Counted from the first letter of the stretch, positions 26,173 to 36,107 are shown. The stretch: 64,000 bases of DNA from Nanoperiomorbus sp963544155 (GCA_963544155.1 CAUUDW010000002.1:29080-93079); one strand, 5' to 3'. Numbers and translations: made by a program. The notes: generated by a model from the sequence alone, not told the origin.

Positions 26173-27390
26173 ATGGATCAGCCGGATGTATTAGTAGTGG
26201 GAGCCGGTATATTCGGCTTAACAGTAGCTGAACGGTTAGCTACTCAGCAAGGTAAACGAGTCTTAGTCGTCGATAAGCGTGATCATATCGGTGGTAATGC
26301 CTACTCCGAGTTTGATACCGAGACAGGGATTGAATGCCACAAGTATGGGGCACACCTGTTTCATACTTCCGATGAAACTGTTTGGCGATATGTTAATCAG
26401 TTTACTAAGTTCACTGGCTATGTACATCACGTCTACGCTATGCATCAAAGAAAAGGTGCGGAGCGTCCGGAGGTCTTTCCGATGCCGGTTAATTTAGGGA
26501 CGATTAACCAATTCTTCCGGTCTAACTACACACCGGACGAAGCTAGAGAGTTAATAGCCGAACAAGCTAAGAATAATCCGGCGACTAAAGAGAACCGCCA
26601 GCCGGCCAACCTAGCTGAGCAGGGGATATCGCTGATCGGTGAGCCGCTATTTAATGCTTTTATTAAAAACTACACAGCTAAACAATGGCAGACACCGGCC
26701 GAAGAGCTTTCGCCGGAAATCATCAAACGTTTACCGGTTCGATACACCTATAATAATTGCTATTTTAAGGATACCCATGAGGGACTACCGCAGGATGGCT
26801 ATGAAGATTGGTTTCAGCGGATGGTCGAGACCGGTAATAGATCGAGAGGCTCAGTTACTGTCAAGCTAAAGACGGATTATTTTAAGGATGCCAATATTAA
26901 ACGATTACGAGATGATGGGGTAATGACTATCTATACCGGTCCGATTGATCAATTTTATGACTATCAGTTTGGTGAGCTATCGTGGCGAAGTCTGAAGCTA
27001 GATAAAGAGATAGTAAATGTTCATGATTTTCAGGGTTGCCCGGTGATGAATTATAACGACCCGGAGCCGAAGTACACCAGGATTCATGAGTTCAAACATT
27101 TCCATCCGGAGCGGGCCGATAATACGACTAAGTGGCCGGGTTATGCTCCGGATTACGATAAAACAGTAATTGTTAAAGAATACTCCAAGACTTGGAGGCG
27201 GGGTGATGAGCCGTATTACCCTATTAACACCACTAAAGATAAGGCTAAGCTAGCTAAATATCAGGATTTGGCACGAGCCGACCAATCGAAGCAGATTTAC
27301 TTCGGTGGTCGACTGGGTGAATATGCTTACTATGATATGGATAAGTCTTTTGCTAGTGCCTTAAAGCTGGTTGATAAACTTGCAGGGTAA
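26173..27390 (+). CDS. glf: UDP-galactopyranose mutase
   Basis: FAD enzyme that converts UDP-galactopyranose to UDP-galactofuranose in the cytoplasm. 405 residues. The dinucleotide-binding loop VVGAGIFGLTVAERLA is at residues ~6-21 and DKRDHIGGNAYSE near 35-47. The GAHLFHTSDETVWRYVNQF and YTAKQWQTPAEEL segments are diagnostic for Glf, as is FGGRLGEYAYYDMD at the end. It implies the surface glycan contains galactofuranose. It lies 2 nt after the DUF6056-like gene in the same operon. Confidence 0.95.
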   Translation: MDQPDVLVVGAGIFGLTVAERLATQQGKRVLVVDKRDHIGGNAYSEFDTETGIECHKYGAHLFHTSDETVWRYVNQFTKFTGYVHHVYAMHQRKGAERPEVFPMPVNLGTINQFFRSNYTPDEARELIAEQAKNNPATKENRQPANLAEQGISLIGEPLFNAFIKNYTAKQWQTPAEELSPEIIKRLPVRYTYNNCYFKDTHEGLPQDGYEDWFQRMVETGNRSRGSVTVKLKTDYFKDANIKRLRDDGVMTIYTGPIDQFYDYQFGELSWRSLKLDKEIVNVHDFQGCPVMNYNDPEPKYTRIHEFKHFHPERADNTTKWPGYAPDYDKTVIVKEYSKTWRRGDEPYYPINTTKDKAKLAKYQDLARADQSKQIYFGGRLGEYAYYDMDKSFASALKLVDKLAG

Positions 27391-27470
27391 TTAAATATCT
27401 TACTAGGACTAGTGTATTTACGTAACGGTAGTAGACGTGTTATGATTAACATAAGTAAAAAGGAATAACT

Positions 27471-28061
27471 ATGAAGATACGTAAACACTCTAATAGAAAA
27501 ATAATCATCATTACATTAATAGTGCTGGCACTTATAGCGGGCGGCATCACCTATGCGGCAATGACCCGCAGCCAGACAGCTATAAGAGACCAGGCTAAGG
27601 AAACTAAACGAGATAATCACAAAAAGACCATTAAAACGAGCGATAATCATACCGATAAGACCGTGACTACCGAGAACGGCAAGACGAATCAACCACATCC
27701 GACTAATCAAGGCACGGGGAAAGCACCGGCTCGCTATGAGGGTGGTAGCACTCAGAGTCAGCCTTCTCTGACTGGTTCAGTTAGCATTGCCACGCCGGTG
27801 AATGAGACGATGAGAGTTCGAGTGACTATTAATCAGTGGATTGACGATCCTAATGGAAAATGTGAACTAACCCTAACTCGCTCTAATGGGCAGACTTACA
27901 CTGACCAGGCTAAACTAATCGCTAACCCGCAGACCTCTAGTTGCTATGGTTGGGATATCCCGGTTAGCAAGCTGGGGCAGGTTAAGGGTCATTGGATCGT
28001 CAAAGTGGTAGCTAGCGGTGGTGGCAAGATCGGTACTATTACTGACGAGGTAGATCTATGA
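27471..28061 (+). CDS. Membrane-anchored extracytoplasmic protein with two-cysteine C-terminal domain (paralog)
   Basis: 196 residues. A basic N-terminus and one membrane helix (IIIITLIVLALIAGGITYAA, ~10-30) are followed by a polar Lys/Asn/Thr linker to ~100. The C-terminal domain has two Cys (GKCELTL, TSSCYGWD). It is homologous to 18864-19469 in the C-terminal domain while the linker has diverged. AAGGA ribosome-binding site. It overlaps the LGFP-repeat gene by 4 bp (ATGA), suggesting the two products act together at the cell surface. Family not recognised. Confidence 0.8.
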   Translation: MKIRKHSNRKIIIITLIVLALIAGGITYAAMTRSQTAIRDQAKETKRDNHKKTIKTSDNHTDKTVTTENGKTNQPHPTNQGTGKAPARYEGGSTQSQPSLTGSVSIATPVNETMRVRVTINQWIDDPNGKCELTLTRSNGQTYTDQAKLIANPQTSSCYGWDIPVSKLGQVKGHWIVKVVASGGGKIGTITDEVDL

Positions 28062-29860
28062 AAGATGATGGACTGAAGATAACCGCCCACAAGTCACGAC
28101 TGACAAAAGCTGTGGTACTACTAGTGAGCATACTTTGCTGTAGTCTGATGATATATACGCTATTTCATTCTGGCAAACAGGCTAAAGCTTACCTAGCTGG
28201 TTATGACGATAGTAATATCATGACTGACTTCGTCATGAGCAATACTACTACTATGAGTGAACGGAATATCTGGGACTTCCTTCATAGTAAAAATCCGTGT
28301 AATGATCGTAACTTGGCTAAGGCGGTCAAGGGATATTATTACCACATCAAAGACGGTCATTTTGTCTGTATGGCGGATGAGACATTCAGCGGTCAGACAA
28401 CTTCGCATATCATCTGGCAAGCAGCTCAGGATTATCACATTAACCCTCAAGTTCTACTGGTTGTACTAGAGAAAGAACAGCGGCTAGTCAGCGATACATT
28501 CCCTAGCAATCTTGAGTACAATCACGCTACAGGCTTTAATTGTCCGGACGACGGCAAGGGTTGTCGACCGGAACACGCCGGCTTCATTAATCAAGTTCGC
28601 TCGGCGGCAGCCTTCTTCCGTGAGGTACTTGATGGTGGTTGGAGCAACTACCCGGCCTATGAGACAAGCAATATCTTATATCATCCGAATCGTAGCTGTG
28701 GCTCAAAGCGAGTCTACGTAGCGAACCGGGCTACTTCTGCTCTTTATCGCTATACTCCTTATGTACCTAATCAGGCAGCGCTCCGGGCTAATTGGGGCTA
28801 CGGTGATGCTTGTAGTGCCTATGGTAACCGTAATTTCTATAATATGTTCACTAATTGGTTTGGTAGCACTAGAGGGTATGAGGTCTATGGTGGCATCCTT
28901 GATGGCTATAACTCAGCCGGTGGAGCAAGGGTGCTTGGTAATCCGACGATGAATGAGTCATGTGGACTGAAAGACCAGGGTTGCTACCAGGTGTTTGATA
29001 GAGGTGTTGTCTATTGGACTAAAGCTTTAGGTGGTCACGCTGTCAGAAAAGGTAAGATTCATAAGCGTTGGTTTGAGCTTGGGTTAGAATATGGTGTACT
29101 TGGCTACCCTGTAGGGAATCAAGTCGACGGAATTAAGGGTGGCGGTAGTTATCAGAACTTTGAGGGCGGGGCGATCCTCTATCATCCGCAGACCGGTGCT
29201 CACGAAAATTATGGTGGTATCAGAGAGACATATAGGCAGATGAAGTTTGAAAATGGTATGCTTGGCTATCCGGTATCCAAAGAGGGCTGCGGCTTGGTTG
29301 AGCAGGGCTGCTATCAGCATTATCAGGGCGGGTCAATCTACTGGACGCCAAAGTATAAGGGTATGGTAATTCATGGAGCGATTAGGGATAAGTGGTTCCG
29401 GCTGGGCTTCGAGAATAGTCCGCTAGGTTATCCAACTAATGGGGAGCGTTGCTACGATGGACTCAACTGCTATCGTGATTTCGAGCGGGGATCAATCTAC
29501 TGGTATAACGGATATTTCGCTTATGCCAATTATGGTCAGATTGCTCAGAAGTATCGGGAAATTGGTCGCAATAAGAGTGCTATGGGCTATCCTAAGATGG
29601 ATCAAGTATGTGGTCTAGTCAGAGGTGGTTGCTACCAGGCGATGCAGGGTGCTAATGGCTCGATCTACTATAGTCCCGAGACCGGTGCTCATATATTACT
29701 GGGCGGTATCAAGAGTAAGTGGATGCAGCTCGGTTATGAGTGGGGGAGACTGGGCTATCCGACTAGCGATGAATACATGATCAGTGGTGGTGTCAGGCAA
29801 GACTTTGAGGGTGGCTCTATTACCTGGAAAAATGGTCAAGCGTACGAGTCCTATCGCTAG
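28058..29860 (+). CDS. Secreted/anchored LGFP-repeat cell-wall protein with lysozyme-like N-domain
   Basis: 600 residues. An N-terminal membrane helix (LTKAVVLLVSILCCSLMIYTLF) acts as anchor or signal. Residues ~85-265 form the domain seen in many actinobacterial wall proteins (INPQVLLVVLEKEQRLVSD; FNCPDDGKGCRPEHAGFINQV; FYNMFTNWFGS), with a conserved Glu-Lys-Glu helix and four or more Cys. Residues ~270-600 hold six LGFP-type repeats, each near 53 residues with the core LGYP and a following NFEGGSIYW-type strand. In mycolata, LGFP repeats are associated with arabinogalactan. Beside glf, this protein probably binds the galactofuranose glycan of itself or of a host. Confidence 0.85.
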   Translation: MKDDGLKITAHKSRLTKAVVLLVSILCCSLMIYTLFHSGKQAKAYLAGYDDSNIMTDFVMSNTTTMSERNIWDFLHSKNPCNDRNLAKAVKGYYYHIKDGHFVCMADETFSGQTTSHIIWQAAQDYHINPQVLLVVLEKEQRLVSDTFPSNLEYNHATGFNCPDDGKGCRPEHAGFINQVRSAAAFFREVLDGGWSNYPAYETSNILYHPNRSCGSKRVYVANRATSALYRYTPYVPNQAALRANWGYGDACSAYGNRNFYNMFTNWFGSTRGYEVYGGILDGYNSAGGARVLGNPTMNESCGLKDQGCYQVFDRGVVYWTKALGGHAVRKGKIHKRWFELGLEYGVLGYPVGNQVDGIKGGGSYQNFEGGAILYHPQTGAHENYGGIRETYRQMKFENGMLGYPVSKEGCGLVEQGCYQHYQGGSIYWTPKYKGMVIHGAIRDKWFRLGFENSPLGYPTNGERCYDGLNCYRDFERGSIYWYNGYFAYANYGQIAQKYREIGRNKSAMGYPKMDQVCGLVRGGCYQAMQGANGSIYYSPETGAHILLGGIKSKWMQLGYEWGRLGYPTSDEYMISGGVRQDFEGGSITWKNGQAYESYR

Positions 29861-29861
29861 A

Positions 29862-29870
29862 TGCTATAAT
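29862..29870 (+). promoter_or_regulatory. Extended -10 element (TGCTATAAT)
   Basis: The perfect TATAAT with upstream TGC ends 7 nt before the ATG at 29878, so a leaderless transcript is predicted for the downstream glycosyltransferase genes. Confidence 0.6.
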
Positions 29871-29877
29871 AGACTAC

Positions 29878-32151
29878 ATGAAGAAGAAGCCGTTACGTGA
29901 TGGTGGGCAACCGTTGGTGTCGGTTTTAATACCGATATATAACGTAGAGAAGTACTTAGATCAGTGTCTAGCCAGTCTGGCAGCCCAGACCATTAAAGAT
30001 GCCGAGTTCATCTGTATCAACGACGGGTCAACTGATGGCTGCTTGGCGATCATTCAGTCGTACATGAAACGAGATAAGAGATTTAAGCTACTGGATAAAG
30101 CTAACTCTGGTTATGGCGACAGCATGAACCAGGGACTAAAGAAAGCCGAAGGTAAGTACATCGGGATTGTCGAATCGGACGACTGGGCGGAACCAACTAT
30201 GTTTGCCGAGCTTACTAAACTAGCTGAGGATAACCAGGCACAAGCAGTAAAAAGCAACTTCTATTTCTATGTTAGTCGCAGTGGTGGCAGCAATACCAAG
30301 TGTAATCTGATGGACCCTAGTGAAGTTGGTACGATAGTTGTACCTCGTCAGACACCTTATATCTTTAACTGTATGGCGTCAATTTGGTCGGGTCTATACC
30401 TGAAGCAATTTCTGGTAGACAACAAGATTAATTTCTTGCCTACACCGGGAGCATCTTATCAGGATACCGGTTTTAATTTCAAAGTCTGGACGATGGCTGA
30501 CCGGGCTATCTATACTACCAAAGCTTACTTACACTATCGGATCGATAACGAGACTTCGTCGGTTAAGAGTCGAGCTAAAGTTTTCTGCGTCTGTGACGAG
30601 TTTGATAGCATTAAACAATATTTGATTGATAATGGTCGGATGGATCAGCTGAAGTCAGTTTATACTTGGCGTAAGTATGATATCTACCATTGGAACCAGA
30701 GTAGATTGGATGGTCAAAATCTGCGTGATTTTACTGAGCGGATGGCAGAAGAATTCAAGCAGGATCAGTCAGATGGCTATTTCGATCTAATTGATTTTAG
30801 TGATCAACATAAAGAAGACTTAAAGAAGATTATAGAATCACCTGGCCGATATTTACGGCGTCGGGCGATCCGTCAAGCTATCGGTAAGATCTGTCGTCGG
30901 ATGGGTCAAACACTATCACACCTAAGTAGGTCATATATCAAACGACAAGAAGTTATCTATAAGCTGGCCGGTTCAATTAAGCTTAATGACGACAGTATTA
31001 GTCATTATCAAGCAGAGGTGGTCGATCAGCCGACGAAATACGCTGAACTGTCCGTGGCTGGTCAGCCTTTGATCTCTGTCATCATCCCTGTCTATAATGC
31101 TGAGCAATATCTGGCAGAAACTATCGATAGCTTAATTAATCAGACTCTAGCGAACATCGAGATAATTTGTATTGACGATGGCTCAACCGATGGATCGTTA
31201 GCATTGTTAAAGAAATATGCTAAACAAGATAAACGCATCAAGGTTTACCATCAGAAGAATGCCGGGGTAGCGACAGCTCGTAACGAAGGGTTGCGACGGG
31301 CTAATGGTAAGTATATTATGTGGTGCGACAGTGATGATACCTACACTCCCAATATGTGCCTCAAGATGTTTAATATCATGGAGCGACGTCAGGTCGACCT
31401 GGCTATCTGTAGTCAAAATGTCATATTAAATCAGCTGGAGCGTAAGCTGAGACGTAACACTAAGTCCTATCTAGAGCAGAAATACAATGATTCTCAGCTC
31501 ATCAACTGGCAGCTAATCGTTAACACAGACGTTTCGCTGTGGAATAAGATTTTTCGTAAAGATATTATTGACCGCTATGACATCAAGTTTCCCGATGGTC
31601 TACTCTTTGAGGATGCTTATTTTTGCAACTGTTACATGCTGAGGTGTCAGACTATCTTCTTTAGTAAAGATAAATTATACAATTACATTCGGCGTCCCAG
31701 TAGTATCATGTCGACATCATTTCGCAAGCATAAGTCTAGTGCGGACTATCTCAAGATCACTGAGTCGATATTTCGCTACCTCAAGGAACAGGGCATGTAT
31801 AGTCAGTATGCTGATTTCTTTTGGCTCCGCCTGATCCAGGACTATAGCTATGCCCACGACAATCAGACTTGTAAAGGTAAGCTAGAGACTCAGCTGTCAG
31901 TACGGGAGTTTATCGATCAAAATTATGACGACTTTCAGCAAGCGGATCCGGGGATTCAACGAGCTGTTTGGCGAACACTCAAGATCTTGCCAATACTAAA
32001 ACTAAGAGAGCAAACTAAAAATCTACTAAAGCGGATTTGGTTCAAGCTGAGTAAACGATATCGTCAGCATATAGATATGCTGAAACTAAGTAATCAGGTG
32101 GCAGGTCAGGCTGACTACTTAGAGTACCTAACTAAAAACAGGAATGTCTAG
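29878..32151 (+). CDS. Glycosyltransferase with two GT2 domains
   Basis: 757 residues. GT2 domain 1 starts LVSVLIPIYNVEKYL (~14) with CINDGSTDG and VESDDWAEP. GT2 domain 2 starts PLISVIIPVYNAEQYL (~396) with CIDDGSTDGS and WCDSDDTYTPN. The domains are joined by ~120 basic helical residues. Each has the DxD-type metal site, so both are probably active. This architecture fits a polymerising or two-sugar transferase for a repeating glycan. It overlaps the next gene by 8 bp. Confidence 0.85.
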   Translation: MKKKPLRDGGQPLVSVLIPIYNVEKYLDQCLASLAAQTIKDAEFICINDGSTDGCLAIIQSYMKRDKRFKLLDKANSGYGDSMNQGLKKAEGKYIGIVESDDWAEPTMFAELTKLAEDNQAQAVKSNFYFYVSRSGGSNTKCNLMDPSEVGTIVVPRQTPYIFNCMASIWSGLYLKQFLVDNKINFLPTPGASYQDTGFNFKVWTMADRAIYTTKAYLHYRIDNETSSVKSRAKVFCVCDEFDSIKQYLIDNGRMDQLKSVYTWRKYDIYHWNQSRLDGQNLRDFTERMAEEFKQDQSDGYFDLIDFSDQHKEDLKKIIESPGRYLRRRAIRQAIGKICRRMGQTLSHLSRSYIKRQEVIYKLAGSIKLNDDSISHYQAEVVDQPTKYAELSVAGQPLISVIIPVYNAEQYLAETIDSLINQTLANIEIICIDDGSTDGSLALLKKYAKQDKRIKVYHQKNAGVATARNEGLRRANGKYIMWCDSDDTYTPNMCLKMFNIMERRQVDLAICSQNVILNQLERKLRRNTKSYLEQKYNDSQLINWQLIVNTDVSLWNKIFRKDIIDRYDIKFPDGLLFEDAYFCNCYMLRCQTIFFSKDKLYNYIRRPSSIMSTSFRKHKSSADYLKITESIFRYLKEQGMYSQYADFFWLRLIQDYSYAHDNQTCKGKLETQLSVREFIDQNYDDFQQADPGIQRAVWRTLKILPILKLREQTKNLLKRIWFKLSKRYRQHIDMLKLSNQVAGQADYLEYLTKNRNV

Positions 32152-33304
32152 TGAGACTGATAATCATCCCCGTATAGCCTTAGTCTGCGATTGGTTGACA
32201 GAGATTGGTGGGGCGGAGCAGGTGTTGCTGGAGTTGACCAAGGTCTTTCCTGAGGCACCGATCTATACTTCACAGTATCGTCCTCGCTCAGCGGCTAAGT
32301 TTCAAGATCGCAAGATAATCACGGGTTGGCTAAACATTTTGCCTAGAGCTCTACGTAAGTTTATGGCACCTCTAAGGGTAGGTTATTTCAATCATCTACG
32401 GTTGACCGGCTACGACATCGTAATATCCGTCTGTAATGCTGAATGTAAAGGTATCAAGGTGGCAAGTGGTACTCGTCATATTGCCTATCTGCAGGGTCCG
32501 CCTACCCAGTATTACTGGGGTATGTATGATCAATATATCGCTAACCCCGGCTTCGGTAAGCTGAATTGGCTGGCTCGTTTCGGGCTGAGGATACTAGTCA
32601 AGCCGATGCGTCGCTCGGACTGGCGAGCGGCTCAGCGCCCCGATACTTTGCTGGCTAATTCACACTATGTGGCGGATGAGATCAAACGTTACTATGGTCG
32701 ACCTAGTCAAGTACTGTTTCCTCTGGCCCAAGTAGACCAGATCAAGCTAGCTAGTCAGCAAGTAAAAGCGAAGGATATCTGTCGGATTCGCCAAGAGCTA
32801 TTTAATGGTGGAGACTTCTATGTCGTAGCCGGTCGGCAGGTGAACTGGAAGAGATTTGACTTAGCTATCCAGGCTTGCCTGAAAACTGGAGAGAACTTAC
32901 TGGTGATCGGTAGCGGACCGGAACACAATCTACTGGTGAAGCTGGCGGGTGGTAGCTCACGGATCAAGTTCCTACCTAAATATGATGGAGTGGGAGAGAT
33001 AGTTAAATATTATCGGTCAGCCAAGGGATTAATTTTTCCTAGCCTAGAGCCTTTCGGTATCGTACCGGTCGAGGCATTAGCGAGTGGATTACCGGTACTG
33101 GCATTCCGGCGTGGCGGATCAGCTGATATCATCAGAGACGGGATAAACGGGTTATTTTTCTTGGAACAAACGGTTGATAGCTTGGCGGAAGGAATAAAAA
33201 GATTTAACGTCGCACAATTTAAGCATGACCAAGTGGTTAAATCAGCTGAACGTTTTTCGACAGATCATTTTCAGAAGAATATTAAGCAGATAATAGAGCA
33301 ATGA
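32144..33304 (+). CDS. Glycosyltransferase family 4
   Basis: 386 residues with GT-B fold. The acceptor loop is DWLTEIGGAEQVLLEL near residue 17, the middle has SGTRHIAYLQGPPTQYYW, and the donor site contains PSLEPFGIVPVEALASGLPVLAFRRGGSADII with the E-x7-E motif. Related to WbaZ/mannosyltransferase-type GT4 enzymes. Coupled to the preceding gene (8-bp overlap) and the following one (4-bp overlap). Sugar unknown. Confidence 0.88.
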   Translation: MSSETDNHPRIALVCDWLTEIGGAEQVLLELTKVFPEAPIYTSQYRPRSAAKFQDRKIITGWLNILPRALRKFMAPLRVGYFNHLRLTGYDIVISVCNAECKGIKVASGTRHIAYLQGPPTQYYWGMYDQYIANPGFGKLNWLARFGLRILVKPMRRSDWRAAQRPDTLLANSHYVADEIKRYYGRPSQVLFPLAQVDQIKLASQQVKAKDICRIRQELFNGGDFYVVAGRQVNWKRFDLAIQACLKTGENLLVIGSGPEHNLLVKLAGGSSRIKFLPKYDGVGEIVKYYRSAKGLIFPSLEPFGIVPVEALASGLPVLAFRRGGSADIIRDGINGLFFLEQTVDSLAEGIKRFNVAQFKHDQVVKSAERFSTDHFQKNIKQIIEQ

Positions 33305-34731
33305 CCGGTAAATCAAAGCTAGTTCTAACTAAATTAAAGACGTTTTGGCGACTGTCACTATTGGAACGACTCTGGCTCATGGCGCCAATTATGATCTGGT
33401 TTTCTTATTTACCACGAATCAGTTTGGCGGAAGACAGCACGATGAACTACGAGCTGTCGCTAACGCTGATCTATGTTGTGATATTAGCAATTGTCGGGCT
33501 GCCGAGAGTTTGGCACTATCGGTCGGAGCTGAGGCAGTCGGGGCTGGTCCGGCTGGCTAGTGCCTTTGTTGGCTGGTCAGGTTTATGCGTAATCTGGTCA
33601 GACAATCGCACTAGAGGTCTACTGACTTTTGCTGTGTATGTCGTGCTGTATTTGGTCTTCTTGGCGTTAGTGGCTGAGCGTCGTCTGCTGTGCCAGCTAT
33701 TACCAAAGCTAGTGAGAGTAGCTATCTGGGCGACGGTCTTGGCTTGCCTCTTGGCGATCGCCCAGATGGTCTTAGGGACATTTGTCATCACTAATCGCCA
33801 TAGCCTCGGGTTGTGTGCCGGCTGTGTGGCGGGACAGTTTGGCTTCATCAGGCCAAATTTACTGGCGATCGAGCCGCAGTTCTTAGGTAGCTTGCTGTTG
33901 GCGCCACTCCTCTATATTACTTATCTAACCTTACAGGGGAAGCATAGCTATGCTAAACAACCATTACTGCTAGTACTGATGCTAACCACCTTATGGCTAA
34001 CATTATCTCGAGGGGCAATCTATGCTTATCTGGCTAGCCTGGTAGTGATGATCTTGTTAGTCAGAAAGTGGTGTCGTCAGCTGGTGGTAGTAGGGCTGGT
34101 CGCCTTATCTCTAGTGGTCTGCCTGGTCTGTCAAGGTACTCTAGCTAGTGCTAATCCACGGATCGACAGTAGCTTTACTCAGGCGGTATCGACTAGTCTG
34201 AATCATCTATCAATGGGAATCGTCCGACTCCCCTATCAGCAGAAATCGCCGACTTCCCCGCCGTTAATTTCTCAAGAGCACGACAAACAGCCGGCTTATC
34301 ATGGCTACGTTGCTGAGTCGACTAACGTGCGACTAAGCCTGACGAAGACTGCTCTGGCTGCTTGGCGGTCTAACCGGCTCGGTCAGCAACTTTTTGGCAC
34401 CGGACTGGGCTCAGCCGGGATAGTCTTAGCTCGGCAGACGGGAAGTCGGTACCAAAAGGAGATAGTCCAAAATGAGTTTGTCGAAGTCTTGTTGGAGCGG
34501 GGACTGATCGGTCTAACTTTGCTAGGCGGGCTAGTGGTGCTATACGGGAGATTATGCTCTCGGCGACGAGATCATTTAGCACTAGTTATCTTGGTTGCTT
34601 ATTTGGTGCAGTGGTGCTTCTTTAGTGGGTTGCCTAATGCCCTGCATATCTATCTAGTGCTAGCGCTGTTGAGCGCTAAGCTACTAGACGGCGCCTCGGC
34701 TAGTAAAGACTTGCCGGACGGTCTTAAATAA
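33301..34731 (+). CDS. O-antigen ligase/polymerase-like membrane protein (Wzy/WaaL family)
   Basis: 476 residues, about ten to eleven membrane helices with one large outer loop (~285-355) before the final helices. The C-terminal motif QNEFVEVLLERGLIGLTLLGG matches the Wzy_C/O-antigen ligase domain (N-x-[FY/YL]-x5-E-x-G-x-x-G). It probably polymerises or ligates glycan repeat units outside the membrane. The last 48 bp overlap the convergent sugar-phosphotransferase gene. Confidence 0.82.
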   Translation: MTGKSKLVLTKLKTFWRLSLLERLWLMAPIMIWFSYLPRISLAEDSTMNYELSLTLIYVVILAIVGLPRVWHYRSELRQSGLVRLASAFVGWSGLCVIWSDNRTRGLLTFAVYVVLYLVFLALVAERRLLCQLLPKLVRVAIWATVLACLLAIAQMVLGTFVITNRHSLGLCAGCVAGQFGFIRPNLLAIEPQFLGSLLLAPLLYITYLTLQGKHSYAKQPLLLVLMLTTLWLTLSRGAIYAYLASLVVMILLVRKWCRQLVVVGLVALSLVVCLVCQGTLASANPRIDSSFTQAVSTSLNHLSMGIVRLPYQQKSPTSPPLISQEHDKQPAYHGYVAESTNVRLSLTKTALAAWRSNRLGQQLFGTGLGSAGIVLARQTGSRYQKEIVQNEFVEVLLERGLIGLTLLGGLVVLYGRLCSRRRDHLALVILVAYLVQWCFFSGLPNALHIYLVLALLSAKLLDGASASKDLPDGLK

Positions 34732-36099
34732 GATCTGGATATCTAGTCCGAAGCTCCAATTCTGTACGTAATAAATATCTAGCTTCCGTCGTTGTTCCCA
34801 AGGTAAATCTCGTCGACCGGATATCTGAGCTAATCCGGTGATGCCGGACTTTACATTGAGGATCTTGTGCTTCTGCTCGTATCTGTTTAACTCTTGAGGG
34901 ATCAATGCTCGGGGTCCAACTAGCGATATATCGCCCTTTAGCACGTTGAAGAGCTGCGGCAATTCGTCTAGAGAAAAACGACGCAGGTAACGACCGATCG
35001 GGGTAACTCTGGGGTCGTCATCGAGGAAGTCACCATTAGCCCGATATTTCTCGATTAGCTCGGGCTTCCCCATTCGCTTGAAAGCCTGCTCGGGGGTGGT
35101 GCCGTCATACTTGGCGTACTGAGTCCGGAACTTGTAGAGAGTGAAAAGCTGGTCGCCTCTAGTTAACCTCACCTGATGAAAGATAGCACTAACCTTGTGA
35201 TCAGTTAGCTTCTCGGCGATGAAGACTAAGAGAAAAACCGGCGATAAGATGATGATGGCGAAGAAGCTGGCGACGATATCAAATAGCCGCTTGATGATAC
35301 GCCCCCAACCGATCAGACGAGTAGGCTCGACGATCATGACCGGGATATCACCCATGAATAACTCAGTCTCCAGGTGATCTGATAAATCGTTGACATCACT
35401 GGGGACAAACATAAAGTCAATGTAATGCTTCTGAGCAAAAGCCAGAATCTTACTGTCAACCTTAGGTTTCTCAGTGGTAGTGACCTGGATGATGATATTA
35501 GGCAGGAAGTTGGCCACCGCCTCATCGAAAGTCTTGTAATTAGTCCATTTTAATCGTCCATCACCGACGACACCTTGCAGGTGATAGCTGCTACCCGGTC
35601 GCTTAATATCTCTCACTAGTAATTTAGCTGTTTCATTGTCGCCAACGATTAAGACATTAGGTAGCCCAATGTTGCTTCGGTTGCGTAGATAACGTCCCAA
35701 GTAGAGTAATCCCCGTACCAGTCCCAAGAGGACGATGGATATCGCTAAGCCATAGAGAGGGACTTTCTTAGCCGGGAAGACATGCTCAGCATAAAAATAG
35801 TCGATGAAGACCATGAAGATCATAGCTAGGAATGCCCCCAGCAGTAGGCGTCCAACGGTTGAGCTGGCGGTACGACGTTGGCTGGTCTGATAGAGACCGA
35901 TCACACTGAAAATTATGATGATAAAAGGAACTAATAGAAGGAGAGATTGGAGATAAGTGTTAGCGGGAATGGAGTTGTGAATGGGTGTACCACTGATCTT
36001 AACTCGGAGGATAAAAGCGATACTATAGGCGCTGACTACAGCTAAGGCATCGCCGATCATAAGTAAGATAGTGAAGACAAATGACGATCTGCCTCTCAT
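34684..36099 (-). CDS. Polyprenyl glycosylphosphotransferase (WbaP/CpsE-like)
   Basis: Starts glycan assembly by moving a sugar-1-phosphate onto undecaprenyl phosphate. 471 residues. Four N-terminal membrane helices and a Rossmann-like CoA-binding-type domain (residues ~135-250) lead to a fifth helix (GRIIKRLFDIVASFFAIIILSP). The catalytic bacterial sugar transferase domain has LYKFRTQ, GDISLVGPRAL and SGITGLAQISGR. It has its own leaderless-type promoter (TGGTATGAT, 8 nt before the ATG). It lies convergent to the polymerase and divergent from the LCP gene. Confidence 0.93.
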   Translation of the reverse strand: MRGRSSFVFTILLMIGDALAVVSAYSIAFILRVKISGTPIHNSIPANTYLQSLLLLVPFIIIIFSVIGLYQTSQRRTASSTVGRLLLGAFLAMIFMVFIDYFYAEHVFPAKKVPLYGLAISIVLLGLVRGLLYLGRYLRNRSNIGLPNVLIVGDNETAKLLVRDIKRPGSSYHLQGVVGDGRLKWTNYKTFDEAVANFLPNIIIQVTTTEKPKVDSKILAFAQKHYIDFMFVPSDVNDLSDHLETELFMGDIPVMIVEPTRLIGWGRIIKRLFDIVASFFAIIILSPVFLLVFIAEKLTDHKVSAIFHQVRLTRGDQLFTLYKFRTQYAKYDGTTPEQAFKRMGKPELIEKYRANGDFLDDDPRVTPIGRYLRRFSLDELPQLFNVLKGDISLVGPRALIPQELNRYEQKHKILNVKSGITGLAQISGRRDLPWEQRRKLDIYYVQNWSFGLDIQILFKTVRQVFTSRGAV

Positions 36100-36107
36100 A
36101 CCTATAC

